64,000 nt of DNA. Source: Onthomorpha sp937906975 (GTDB lineage Bacteria; Bacteroidota; Bacteroidia; Bacteroidales; P3). Under the pieces are notes generated by a model that saw only the letters and a program-made list of their open reading frames with translations, was not told the DNA's origin and did not search any database. Location of the stretch: the NCBI GenBank assembly GCA_045614605.1, contig JAZLDH010000012.1, forward strand, positions 1 to 64,000. The letters are read 5' to 3'. This document shows positions 50,492-58,992 of the stretch, piece by piece (the stretch's first letter is position 1; each line of letters opens with the position of its first letter). The translations under genes and the position numbers were made by a program.

Positions 50492-51097
50492 TTATTCTTG
50501 TGGTTTATAATATGGTATTATACCTTTGATTGAATCCATCAAAGTATCTAATCCTAATCTTTTTTCAGAAGAAGTCAGAATTATTTCAGGCAATTCTTCC
50601 CAATATTTCAACAATTCTTTCTTGTATGCTGCAACATTAGAATTTGTTTTATTAGGAGTTTGCTTATCTATTTTGGTAAAAACAATTGAAAACGGCACAG
50701 AGTTTTCTCCCAAGAAGTTCATAAATTCTATATCTATCTTTTGAGGTTCTAATCGCGAATCTACCAAAACATATACATTCATTAGATTTTCTCTTTGAAG
50801 CATATAGTTTTTTATCATCTTACCCCAAGCATATCTACTCGTTCTTGACACTCTTGCATAGCCATATCCAGGTAAATCCACCAAGTACCAATTCCCATTT
50901 ATAAGGAAATGATTTATCAGTTGTGTTTTTCCTGGTTGAGAACTCGTTTTTGCCAAATCCTTTTTATTGACAAGAGCATTTATAAGCGAGCTTTTACCAA
51001 CATTACTCCTACCAATAAAAGCAAATTCTGCTCTATCGGCTTTTGGAGATTGGCGATAATCAGGACTACTCTTTACAAACTCTGCACTCTTTACCAT
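50492..51097 (-). CDS. engB: Ribosome biogenesis GTPase YsxC/EngB
   Basis: Essential GTPase that assists late 50S assembly. The 201-residue G domain has G1 GRSNVGKSSLINAL, G2 TSSQPGKTQ, G3 DLPGYGYA, G4 TKID and G5 TSSEK, all normal for the family. It lies 4 bp after glsB and 12 bp before pfkA. Confidence 0.95.
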   Translation of the reverse strand: MVKSAEFVKSSPDYRQSPKADRAEFAFIGRSNVGKSSLINALVNKKDLAKTSSQPGKTQLINHFLINGNWYLVDLPGYGYARVSRTSRYAWGKMIKNYMLQRENLMNVYVLVDSRLEPQKIDIEFMNFLGENSVPFSIVFTKIDKQTPNKTNSNVAAYKKELLKYWEELPEIILTSSEKRLGLDTLMDSIKGIIPYYKPQE

Positions 51098-51101
51098 AAA
51101 A

Positions 51102-52040
51102 CTACAATTTCATGTGTCTTTCCTTCTTCTCGTCATAAATATCGGCAATTGTTACCAATATTCCTGTTTCTTCCACATCACTAAAATGACGATTTATAGA
51201 AGTTCCAAAACTCTTCATTGTAGAAGACAAATTCATGTAAGCATTTACCAATGGAGGTATGCTTTCTCCTAATGCTCTTACGTTTTTTACCAATATTTGA
51301 TAGTCTTCTTTGTAATTTTTTCCATTGAATAGGCGAACCATTTCATTATAATCTGTTTCTATTTCCACAGCTTCTTTTGGAAATACTAAGCCTTCATTAT
51401 CTGGAAAATGTTTTTTGTAGAAATATAGTATGTAATCTCTCGCTGTTGTATTCATTGATGGATACATAGTAATCTTTCCAAAGAAATATTTCACCTCTGG
51501 ATTAAGCAATACTAAGCCTCCTAATCCGTCCCAAAGGTTATCCAAAGAGTACATACCTTTACGGAAATTCACTGTTGGTTGATAGTTTACGCTTACAAAG
51601 GAACGTCCAAGTTCTATTGTGTTATCAAGATATTGTTTTTGAAAAAGTTCGCTAAATGAGAACAAATCTGCTGTTGCACTCAAAAGTTCATCATTGCTTT
51701 CTCTGAAAATATTTTTACCTATTATGTAGCGGTATCCTCCAACTATTTCTTCCTCTTGTGGATCCCAAACAAAAAGTTGTTCATAGCAGTGTGGCTCTGG
51801 TGCAATGTCGTATTTGTCAATATCACACTCAGTTCCGCTTCCACCTCCTTCTGCTCCAAAGCTTAATTCTCTTAATCTACCAATCTCTCTCATAATATTA
51901 GGAGTTCTATGTGAGTTTGTAATGTAGATTTCCTTTGAACCATAGTTGGTTTTCTTCATAAAAGTTGCTATTTCCAACTCTTTCTTTAAAATTTCCTTAT
52001 CAACAGGTGGTATTACGTATGATGTATCAATTGATGCCAT
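51102..52040 (-). CDS. glsB: Glycine lipid N-acyltransferase (GNAT, OlsB-like)
   Basis: 312 residues with a PF13444-type acyl-ACP N-acyltransferase domain: IGRLRELSFGAEGGGSGTECDIDKYD, YEQLFVWDPQEEEIVGGYRY and ELGRSFVSVNYQP. In Bacteroides, GlsB N-acylates glycine with a 3-hydroxy fatty acid, and GlsA then O-acylates the product, giving glycine lipids needed for stress tolerance and colonisation. Identification rests on this protein family plus the adjacent acyltransferase (12 bp gap). An ornithine head group is the alternative. Confidence 0.82.
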   Translation of the reverse strand: MASIDTSYVIPPVDKEILKKELEIATFMKKTNYGSKEIYITNSHRTPNIMREIGRLRELSFGAEGGGSGTECDIDKYDIAPEPHCYEQLFVWDPQEEEIVGGYRYIIGKNIFRESNDELLSATADLFSFSELFQKQYLDNTIELGRSFVSVNYQPTVNFRKGMYSLDNLWDGLGGLVLLNPEVKYFFGKITMYPSMNTTARDYILYFYKKHFPDNEGLVFPKEAVEIETDYNEMVRLFNGKNYKEDYQILVKNVRALGESIPPLVNAYMNLSSTMKSFGTSINRHFSDVEETGILVTIADIYDEKKERHMKL

Positions 52041-52052
52041 AATATATTTGTT

Positions 52053-52934
52053 TTATTCTATTACTAATTCTTTTTGAGGATTATCTTTTAAATCATAGAC
52101 ATGTTGTCTTACGATTGCAGCCCATTCTTTGTGAGTGTGCATCTTGCTAAAGGTTTCCCATTTTATAGGTTTACCAAATGTCATCTTAATAGTTTTTCCA
52201 CTATATTTAAACATTTCATCTGGCAAAAGTATCATTTCCAAATCGAACTTCATTCCGAAGAAACGTCTTATGGCTGATAATCTATAAAATCGTTTAGAGT
52301 TTTTTCCCTCTATGTAAACAGGAACAACATCTCTTTGAAATTCTATTGCTTTTTTAACAAATGTTTTTTTCCAAGGAAAGTCTTGGAATTTTCCATCTAT
52401 GTATTTTGATTCTGTTCCTGCAGGGAAAAACATCACACAACTATCGGAGCGAAATGCCTCATTCAAAACATCGTGGTTTGAGGAGTTTCGTCCATATTTA
52501 TTTATAGGAACGAAGACATCTCTAAAACTTGGCAATGCACAAAGCATATCATTTACAGGAAAGAGTATGTCATCTCTTTTTTCTCCTACAACTTTGATTA
52601 GCGACATGCCGTCTATACTTCCTATTGGGTGATTTGCTACAAGTAAACTGCGTGATGAGTATGGTATATTTTCGGGATTGGTAATTTCAACCTTTACTTT
52701 CAAAACCTCATCTATGACATGAGAGGCAAATTGTGGGCCATCTAAATGTCGCTGTGCGTATATTTCTTCGTTGATTCTCTCTAAATGCAAAAGATTTTTA
52801 AACCACTTCATCACAAATTTTGGAATGCAGCGAAGCAATTTTTCATTCTTACTTGCAATCATACGTTCTAAATTGATATGATCGCGTGTAATTGACTCTA
52901 TATCAAATTCTTTCTTCTCCATCTTCGTATTCAT
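52053..52934 (-). CDS. glsA: Glycine lipid O-acyltransferase (lysophospholipid-acyltransferase family)
   Basis: 293 residues with a PlsC-like domain. The catalytic motif reads ANHPIGSIDG, with five residues between His and Asp rather than the four of typical glycerolipid acyltransferases; this is the form usual in OlsA/GlsA-like proteins. Other conserved blocks are FVPINKYGRNSSN, FFPAGTESKY and WKKTFVKKAIEF. With glsB immediately downstream it completes a glycine-lipid pathway at the inner membrane. The -7 box (52949) is only about 15 bp before the ATG and array H sits directly upstream. Confidence 0.82.
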   Translation of the reverse strand: MNTKMEKKEFDIESITRDHINLERMIASKNEKLLRCIPKFVMKWFKNLLHLERINEEIYAQRHLDGPQFASHVIDEVLKVKVEITNPENIPYSSRSLLVANHPIGSIDGMSLIKVVGEKRDDILFPVNDMLCALPSFRDVFVPINKYGRNSSNHDVLNEAFRSDSCVMFFPAGTESKYIDGKFQDFPWKKTFVKKAIEFQRDVVPVYIEGKNSKRFYRLSAIRRFFGMKFDLEMILLPDEMFKYSGKTIKMTFGKPIKWETFSKMHTHKEWAAIVRQHVYDLKDNPQKELVIE

Positions 52935-52948
52935 TCTTTTCCAATTTG

Positions 52949-52956
52949 CAAAGATA
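52949..52956 (-). promoter_or_regulatory. -7 box of the glsA-glsB-engB-pfkA run
   Basis: Minus-strand TATCTTTG fits TAnnTTTG. The predicted start is near 52942, leaving a leader of about 8 bases. The first core of array H is 10 bp upstream, the same spacing as at the wecA-type promoter. Confidence 0.6.
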
Positions 52957-52965
52957 CAATTTTTT

Positions 52966-53033
52966 CTTAGAAATATTATTTTTTCTCTTAGAGATATTTT
53001 TCGTTTTCTTAGGAATATTTTTCGTTTTCTTAG
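52966..53033 (+). repeat. 21-bp phased repeat array H (4 units)
   Basis: CTTAG occurs at 52966, 52987, 53008 and 53029, exactly 21 bp apart. The units at 52987 and 53008 agree at 20 of 21 positions apart from GA/GG after the core. The last begins CTTAGACTTTTTTTT, identical to 23778-23792. It lies between the aldehyde dehydrogenase stop and the glsA promoter. Confidence 0.9.
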
Positions 53034-53041
53034 ACTTTTTT

Positions 53042-54412
53042 TTACCTCTCCATGAAGAATTTTATTAATCTCTGTTTCAGCGAATTATACGGAGGGTATT
53101 TTATTGTGAACTCAAAGTGCTTATTGGTGTTTAAAACAGATTTATAATGCGAAAACGTATCGAAACTTTTTTTACCGTGATATGCTCCCATTCCGCTTTG
53201 TCCTATTCCTCCAAATGGCAGGTTGTGTGGAATTATGTGCATAATCGCATCATTTATACACGCTCCTCCGCTTGTTGTCTTGCGAATAATGTTGGCGTTT
53301 TTGCTTCCAAAGTAATATAAGGCTAAGGGACGTGGTCGGTTGTTTATGTATTCTATTACTTTTGCTATGTCTTCAAATTCCAATATCGGCAAAATAGGTC
53401 CAAATATCTCTTCTTGCATAAGTGTTGTTGCATCTTGGTTGGGTTTTATCAACGTTGGCGAGATATATTTGTTTGCTTGGTCATTTTCTCCTCCAAAAAG
53501 AATTTCTCCTTGCCAAAGAAGGGATTGTAATCGTAAGAATTGCTTTTGATTTATTATTCTTCCGTAGTATTCACTCTTTGAGGCATCGTTTCCATATTGG
53601 TTAATTATAGTTTTTTTCAATAGGTCAAGAAATTTTTCTTTCACTTGCTTATGTACAAATAGGTAATCGGGGGCTATACATGTTTGTCCGCAATTTATAA
53701 ATTTACCTAAGCATACTCTTTTTGCGGATAATTCTAAGTTGGCATCTTTATCTATTATTATAGGTGATTTACCTCCTAATTCAAATGTTGTAGGTATTAA
53801 ATTTTCACTGCAAAGAGAGTGGAGATATTGTGCTGTTTTAAAACTGCCTGTAAAGAAAAGGTGATCTACTCCACTTTTTAGAATTTGTGTTGTTAGTTCT
53901 TTGTCTCCATTTGTGCAATAGATTTGTTTTTTATCAAAGTTGGTATTTATTAATTCTTGTAATAGTTTGTTGGTTGCACAAGATTGAGAAGAGGGTGAAA
54001 GTATTACGCTATTTCCTGCCGACAAGGCTCCAACTATTGGCAAGATGCTTAATTGAAATGGGTAGTTCCATGGTGAGATTATAAAGACATTTCCTTTTGC
54101 TTGCGGATAAACAAAGGCTTTTGAGGGAAATAAAACTAAGGAAGATGGTTTTCTGTGAATTTTTGCCCACGATTTGAGGTGTTTTATGCAATAATTTATT
54201 TCTGAAATCACTATTCCTATTTCTGTCATATAGGCTTCCGTAGGATTTTTGTGCAAGTCCTCAAACAATGCCTGTTTTATCCTTTCTTCATTGCTTTGTA
54301 TAATTTGACGCAACCTTTTTAGTAAATCAATTCTTTCATTAATTGGAATACTATTACATTGATTTATGTATTGTTTTTGCTTGCTTAAAACTTCTAATCT
54401 ATTGTCTGTCAT
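53042..54412 (-). CDS. Aldehyde dehydrogenase, class 3-like
   Basis: NAD(P)-dependent oxidation of aldehydes. 456 residues from ATG 54412; an open frame to 54523 would extend into the promoter region. Motifs: SPWNYPFQLSILPIVGALSAGN (cofactor loop), FTGSFKTAQYL, the general base in FELGGKSP, and the catalytic cysteine in FINCGQTCIAPDY. LPFGGIGQSGMGAYHGKKSFD near the C-terminus places it with the class 3 and fatty-aldehyde group. A hydrophobic C-terminal anchor is absent. Its promoter is divergent from that of rpsA. Substrate unknown. Confidence 0.9.
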   Translation of the reverse strand: MTDNRLEVLSKQKQYINQCNSIPINERIDLLKRLRQIIQSNEERIKQALFEDLHKNPTEAYMTEIGIVISEINYCIKHLKSWAKIHRKPSSLVLFPSKAFVYPQAKGNVFIISPWNYPFQLSILPIVGALSAGNSVILSPSSQSCATNKLLQELINTNFDKKQIYCTNGDKELTTQILKSGVDHLFFTGSFKTAQYLHSLCSENLIPTTFELGGKSPIIIDKDANLELSAKRVCLGKFINCGQTCIAPDYLFVHKQVKEKFLDLLKKTIINQYGNDASKSEYYGRIINQKQFLRLQSLLWQGEILFGGENDQANKYISPTLIKPNQDATTLMQEEIFGPILPILEFEDIAKVIEYINNRPRPLALYYFGSKNANIIRKTTSGGACINDAIMHIIPHNLPFGGIGQSGMGAYHGKKSFDTFSHYKSVLNTNKHFEFTIKYPPYNSLKQRLIKFFMER

Positions 54413-54427
54413 AAAAATATTTTTAAG

Positions 54428-54435
54428 CAAAGATA
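54428..54435 (-). promoter_or_regulatory. -7 box of the aldehyde dehydrogenase gene
   Basis: Minus-strand TATCTTTG fits TAnnTTTG and lies 15 bp before the ATG, so the leader is about 9 bases. Confidence 0.55.
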
Positions 54436-54457
54436 GTAAAATAAAGAAAAAAAGTAG

Positions 54458-54465
54458 TACCTTTG
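54458..54465 (+). promoter_or_regulatory. -7 box of rpsA with a long leader
   Basis: TACCTTTG fits TAnnTTTG. Transcription near 54472 gives a leader of about 113 bases. It contains a small ACCG/CGGT hairpin around 54546-54557 and could hold the S1 autoregulatory site; that is inference. Confidence 0.6.
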
Positions 54466-54584
54466 CACGCAATTTTTGAGAAGTAGTGTTTTGCTTACCC
54501 AGAAAATGAAAATCAAAAAGCATTGTTTTAGTTAATAAAAGTTTAACCGCTCGGTAAGGGGCAATTAGAAAAGAAAATCTTAAT

Positions 54585-56354
54585 ATGAGAGATTTAAAAA
54601 ACGTTCAGCCTTTGGCTGATTTCGATTGGGACGCAGTTGGTGAACAAGAATTCAACTATTCTGCCGATCAACACAAAGAAATGACAGATGCTTACGACAG
54701 AACTTTTAACCAAATTGGTGATCAACAAGTTGTTGAAGGTGTAATCGTAGCAAAAGACAACAGAGAAGTAATTGTAAACATAGGATTCAAATCAGATGGT
54801 GTTATTCCATTGTCAGAATTCCGTTACAATCCTGATTTAAAAGTAGGCGACAAAATAGAAGTATTTGTTGTACAAAAAGAAGATGCAGGTGGACAACTTA
54901 TACTTTCTCACAAAAATGCAAGAATCCTTAAATCATGGGATAGAGTTAATGAAGCATTTGACTCACAAGAAATCATCAACGGATATGTTAAGAGCAGAAC
55001 AAAAGGTGGTCTTATCGTTGATGTATTTGGTATAGAAGCATTCTTACCAGGTAGCCAAATCGATGTTAAACCTATTAGAGACTATGATGTATTCGTTGAT
55101 AAAGTAATGGAATTCAAAGTTGTTAAAATCAACCACGAATACAAAAATGTTGTAGTTTCACACAAAGCATTGATAGAAGATGAAATCGAAGCTCAAAAAG
55201 CTGAAATCATCGCTCGTTTAGAAAAAGGACAAGTATTAGAAGGTATAGTTAAAAACATAACTTCATACGGAGTATTCATTGACTTAGGTGGAGTTGATGG
55301 ATTGATTCACATCACTGACCTTTCTTGGGGAAGAATCAACCACCCTAACGAAATCGTACAATTAGATGAAAAAATCAAAGTTGTTATCCTTGATTTCGAT
55401 GAAACTAAGAAGAGAATTGCATTAGGATTAAAACAATTAACTCCTCACCCATGGGACGGTTTAGATGCAAACCTACAAGTTGGTGACAAAACAAAAGGAA
55501 AAGTAGTTGTTTTAGCTGATTATGGTGCATTCGTTGAAATAGTTCCTGGTGTTGAAGGTTTGATTCACGTTACAGAAATGTCATGGAGCCAACATTTAAG
55601 AACAGCTCACGATTTCTTAAAGATAGGAGACGAAGTTGAAGCTGTAATCTTAACTTTGGACAGAGAAGAAAGAAAAATGTCTTTGGGTATAAAACAACTT
55701 ATTCCAGATCCTTGGACAAATATCTCTGAAAAATATCCTGTAGGAAGCAAACACACAGCTACAGTAAGACACTTTACAAACTTTGGTATCTTTGTTGAAT
55801 TAGAAGAAGGCGTAGATGGATTAATTCACATCTCAGATCTTTCTTGGAGCAAAAAGATTAAACACCCAGCTGAGTTTGCAAAAGTTGGTCAAACTTTAGA
55901 AGTAGTTGTTCTTGAAGTAGATGCTGACAACAGAAGATTAAGCTTAGGACACAAACAATTGGAAGAAAATCCATGGGACGTGTTTGAAAGCATATTTACA
56001 TTAAATTCTGTTCACGAAGGTACAGTAATGAATGTAAATGAAAAAGGTGGAGCTGTAATTTCTTTACCTTACGGTGTTGAAGGATTCGCTCCAAAATCTC
56101 ACTTACAAAAAGAAGATAAAACTATCGCTAAGGGAGATGAAAAATTACAATTTAAAGTAATCGAATTCTCAAAAGAAAACAAGAAAATCGTTGTTTCTCA
56201 CTTAAGAACTTGGCAAGCTGAAGAACCAAAGAAAGAAGATAAAAACGAATCTTCATCAGTTAAAAAAATAAACGAAGGTTTAGAAAAAACAACTCTTGGT
56301 GATTTAGAAGTTTTAGCTACTTTGAAAGAAGAAATGGAAAAAAACGAAAAATAA
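54585..56354 (+). CDS. rpsA: 30S ribosomal protein S1
   Basis: 589 residues built of six S1 OB-fold repeats. The clearest repeats are GVIVAKDNREVIVNIGFKSDG, YVKSRTKGGLIVDVFGIEAF, GIVKNITSYGVFIDLGGVDG, GKVVVLADYGAFVEIVPGVEG and ATVRHFTNFGIFVELEEGVDG. Each is followed by a DLSW or EMSW-type strand in repeats 3-5. S1 helps bind mRNA to the 30S subunit. Bacteroidota ribosomes do not rely on Shine-Dalgarno pairing, so S1 is presumed important for AT-rich leaders such as those here. The gene is monocistronic with a strong terminator. Confidence 0.96.
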   Translation: MRDLKNVQPLADFDWDAVGEQEFNYSADQHKEMTDAYDRTFNQIGDQQVVEGVIVAKDNREVIVNIGFKSDGVIPLSEFRYNPDLKVGDKIEVFVVQKEDAGGQLILSHKNARILKSWDRVNEAFDSQEIINGYVKSRTKGGLIVDVFGIEAFLPGSQIDVKPIRDYDVFVDKVMEFKVVKINHEYKNVVVSHKALIEDEIEAQKAEIIARLEKGQVLEGIVKNITSYGVFIDLGGVDGLIHITDLSWGRINHPNEIVQLDEKIKVVILDFDETKKRIALGLKQLTPHPWDGLDANLQVGDKTKGKVVVLADYGAFVEIVPGVEGLIHVTEMSWSQHLRTAHDFLKIGDEVEAVILTLDREERKMSLGIKQLIPDPWTNISEKYPVGSKHTATVRHFTNFGIFVELEEGVDGLIHISDLSWSKKIKHPAEFAKVGQTLEVVVLEVDADNRRLSLGHKQLEENPWDVFESIFTLNSVHEGTVMNVNEKGGAVISLPYGVEGFAPKSHLQKEDKTIAKGDEKLQFKVIEFSKENKKIVVSHLRTWQAEEPKKEDKNESSSVKKINEGLEKTTLGDLEVLATLKEEMEKNEK

Positions 56355-56379
56355 TCGTTGATTAACGAATTTATTTTCT

Positions 56380-56421
56380 AAGAAAGAACGTTCAATTAAT
56401 GAGCGTTCTTTCTTTTTTTTT
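56380..56421 (+). terminator. rpsA terminator
   Basis: AAGAAAGAACG (56380-56390) pairs with CGTTCTTTCTT (56404-56414), followed by a T run to 56421. Confidence 0.93.
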
Positions 56422-56433
56422 AAAATATTTGCG

Positions 56434-56441
56434 TAATTTTG
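56434..56441 (+). promoter_or_regulatory. -7 box of the GWxTD gene
   Basis: TAATTTTG fits TAnnTTTG and lies 33 bases before the ATG at 56474, directly after the rpsA terminator. Confidence 0.5.
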
Positions 56442-56473
56442 CCGTTAGTTTTTTATAAATAAAAAGGAATTAT

Positions 56474-57955
56474 ATGAAAAAAATAATTGTTTTGTTATTA
56501 ATCACCTTGCCTTACATCTTATCGGCACAAGGTTTAAATGCAATTTATTCGTTCTACACTTTCCATTCTCAAGCGGGAAATTATGTAGAACTATGTACAT
56601 CTATTGATTTAAACAGCGTTGTTTTCAATCAAGAGAATGCCGAAGTTGAATTAACGACTCTAATCTGCAAAGCAGAAGATACGCAAGATATTCTTTACGT
56701 TGATAAAAGAAATATCAAAGCAGAGAAAAAAAACTCTGAAAATCAAGTTATGTTAGACATACAAAGAGCAAAACTTAACAACGGAAATTATATTCTTTAC
56801 CTATCCTTTAAAGACAAAAACTCCACTCAGCCAGCTTTGGAGGTAAAAGACGTTATTATGATGAACTATCCAGAAAACGAGTTAAGTTTATCTGACATTC
56901 AAATCATAAATACTCCAAAGAAAGCAACAAATCAAGCCGCTAATGTAAAGAATGGATACATAATAGAGCCATATATGTTTGACATTATAGCAAAAGACAA
57001 CAATACATTAAACTACTACATAGAAATTTACAATGCTGACAAATATTTTGGCACAGATAGTGTTTACGCTCTTACAACTGTGATTGAGAACTTCACAACA
57101 AACAGAAAAGTTGAAGGCATAATGAGAGCAGAAAGAATGAAAGGAAAACCTACCTCTGTAATAATAGGAAACATTGACTTATCTGAACTTGAAGAAGGCA
57201 GTTATTATTTAACAATTGAACTAAGAGATGCAAACAACATCTTACATGCCTACAAGAAAGAAGCCTTTTTCAAAGAAAGTGATAAGAAATCAACCTTTGA
57301 ACAATTAGGCATACCAAGCGATGCCTTTGTATTCCAATTCACAGAAGAGGAATTAAACAAAAACATAGAAGAATTACACCCTATTGCCTCAGAAGAGGTT
57401 AGAAAATTCATAGAAAAAGATTTAAAAAATAGCACAAGAGAAGTAAAACTTTACTTTTTATACTCATTTTGGCAAACAAAAAATCCTAACAATCCACAAA
57501 AAGAATGGCAAGATTACAGAAACCGTTTAGATTACGTAAATAAAAAATACACAACCAACATAAAGAAAGGTTACGAAACAGACATGGGACGTATTTACTT
57601 AGTTTACGGCCCACCATCTAGTATAATTGACGAAAAATTCAAAGGTTCAAGTGGATTTAAAAGAAGAACCCGTGCCGACTATGAAGCAACACCAGAATTA
57701 GAACGCGATGACGCAGATGCAGTTGTTTATTTACCTTATCAAATGTGGAGATATGACCACACACCTTTTGGAGAATCAAATAGAACATTCGTATTCTATG
57801 CTCCACAAAACGATATGGCAGAATATTTCCTATTACACTCTAACGTAAAAGGCGAAAAACAAGATATGTATTGGGAAAGCGTACTTTCTCGCCACACATT
57901 ACCTGATGGCGTTGAAGGAGATGCTGGCGTACAATTCAGAAAAGGACATTTATAA
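56474..57955 (+). CDS. GWxTD domain-containing exported protein
   Basis: 493 residues: signal peptide (1-19), beta-rich middle (about 25-285) and a C-terminal GWxTD domain (about 290-485) whose signature reads GYETDMGRIYLVYGPPSSI, with Tyr in place of the usual Trp. The family is common in Bacteroidota and Acidobacteria, and its function is unknown. The stop codon overlaps the ATG of the next gene (TAATG), suggesting coupled translation with the glycosyltransferase. Confidence 0.85.
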   Translation: MKKIIVLLLITLPYILSAQGLNAIYSFYTFHSQAGNYVELCTSIDLNSVVFNQENAEVELTTLICKAEDTQDILYVDKRNIKAEKKNSENQVMLDIQRAKLNNGNYILYLSFKDKNSTQPALEVKDVIMMNYPENELSLSDIQIINTPKKATNQAANVKNGYIIEPYMFDIIAKDNNTLNYYIEIYNADKYFGTDSVYALTTVIENFTTNRKVEGIMRAERMKGKPTSVIIGNIDLSELEEGSYYLTIELRDANNILHAYKKEAFFKESDKKSTFEQLGIPSDAFVFQFTEEELNKNIEELHPIASEEVRKFIEKDLKNSTREVKLYFLYSFWQTKNPNNPQKEWQDYRNRLDYVNKKYTTNIKKGYETDMGRIYLVYGPPSSIIDEKFKGSSGFKRRTRADYEATPELERDDADAVVYLPYQMWRYDHTPFGESNRTFVFYAPQNDMAEYFLLHSNVKGEKQDMYWESVLSRHTLPDGVEGDAGVQFRKGHL

Positions 57956-58968
57956 TGCAGTCAGATTTAGCAATAGTAATACTTAACTACAACACTTGCC
58001 ATTTATTAAACACGTTTTTACCCTCTGTTGTAAATTATTCTAAAGGACATAGAATAATCTTTGTAGACAACGCCTCAAAAGACGAGTCTGTAAGTTTTGT
58101 TCAAAAGGAATTTCCTCAAATAGAGGTTATTCGTTTAGAGGAAAACTATGGATTCACAGGCGGATACAATAGAGCCTTAAAACAAATCGAGGCAAAATAC
58201 TATTGTTTATTAAACACCGATGTAGAGGTTAGCGAAAATTGGATAGAACCTATTTTAAACCTTTTGGAAAGCGATGAAAAAATTGCTGCTTGCCAACCAA
58301 AACTACTATCTTACTCGGAAAAAAATAAATTTGAATACGCAGGAGCAGCAGGAGGCTATATAGACTATCTTGGATACCCCTTTTGTGCAGGCAGAATCTT
58401 CAACACAATAGAAGAAGACAAAGACCAATACAATCAAATCAGAGAAATATTTTGGGCAAGCGGAGCTGCATTATTCATAAGAAGTGAATTGTATCACAAA
58501 TTTGGAGGATTAGACGAAAATTACTTTGCACACTTTGAAGAAATCGACCTTTGTTGGAGATTAAAGAATGCAGGATACAAAATTTTCTACAATCCACACT
58601 CAATAGTCTATCACCTTGGAGGTGGCACCTTAAACAAAACCTCACCTTTCAAAACCTACTTAAATTTCAGAAATAGTTTACTTACTCTTTACAAAAACCT
58701 ACCAGAAAATAAGGTTGATTCCATTCTAAGAAAACGAAGAATTTTAGATTTTATAGCAGCACTAACCTTTTTGCTTAAAAGAAACGGCGAGTTTTCCAGC
58801 GTAAGAAGAGCCTATAAAGACTTTAACAAAATGAAGACTCAATACAAAAAAAGCACAGCAAAAAGCTATCCTAACTGCGTGTATCACAAGAGTATAGTAT
58901 TTCAAAGCAAAATAAAATTTTCTCTTAGCTTTAATAAAATAAAGCTAAGAGAAAATTTACTAAAGTAA
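57955..58968 (+). CDS. GT2 glycosyltransferase (rhamnosyltransferase-like)
   Basis: 337 residues with a GT-A domain: AIVILNYNTCHLLNTFLPSV, FVDNASKDESV, ENYGFTGGYNRAL, LLNTDVEVSENW (DxD-like DVE) and FAHFEEIDLCWRLKNAGYKI. The pattern is that of dTDP-rhamnosyl- and related transferases of surface glycans. The last 20 codons contain array I and a perfect 19-bp hairpin, so the C-terminal tail is repeat-derived. tadA follows after 24 bp. Confidence 0.87.
   Translation: MQSDLAIVILNYNTCHLLNTFLPSVVNYSKGHRIIFVDNASKDESVSFVQKEFPQIEVIRLEENYGFTGGYNRALKQIEAKYYCLLNTDVEVSENWIEPILNLLESDEKIAACQPKLLSYSEKNKFEYAGAAGGYIDYLGYPFCAGRIFNTIEEDKDQYNQIREIFWASGAALFIRSELYHKFGGLDENYFAHFEEIDLCWRLKNAGYKIFYNPHSIVYHLGGGTLNKTSPFKTYLNFRNSLLTLYKNLPENKVDSILRKRRILDFIAALTFLLKRNGEFSSVRRAYKDFNKMKTQYKKSTAKSYPNCVYHKSIVFQSKIKFSLSFNKIKLRENLLK
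58903..58949 (+). repeat. 21-bp phased repeat array I (3 units) in the glycosyltransferase 3' end
   Basis: Cores CAAAG (58903), CTTAG (58924) and CTAAG (58945) are 21 bp apart, inside the last codons of the glycosyltransferase gene. Confidence 0.65.
58915..58958 (+). terminator. Perfect 19-bp hairpin inside the coding 3' end
   Basis: Bases 58915-58933 and 58940-58958 are exact reverse complements (19 bp) around the 6-base loop ATAAAA. The stem is built from two array units in opposite orientation. There is no U tract right after it, so it may protect the 3' end or pause polymerase rather than terminate. Confidence 0.6.
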
Positions 58969-58992
58969 AGAAAAAATTTAACAACTTTTTCA

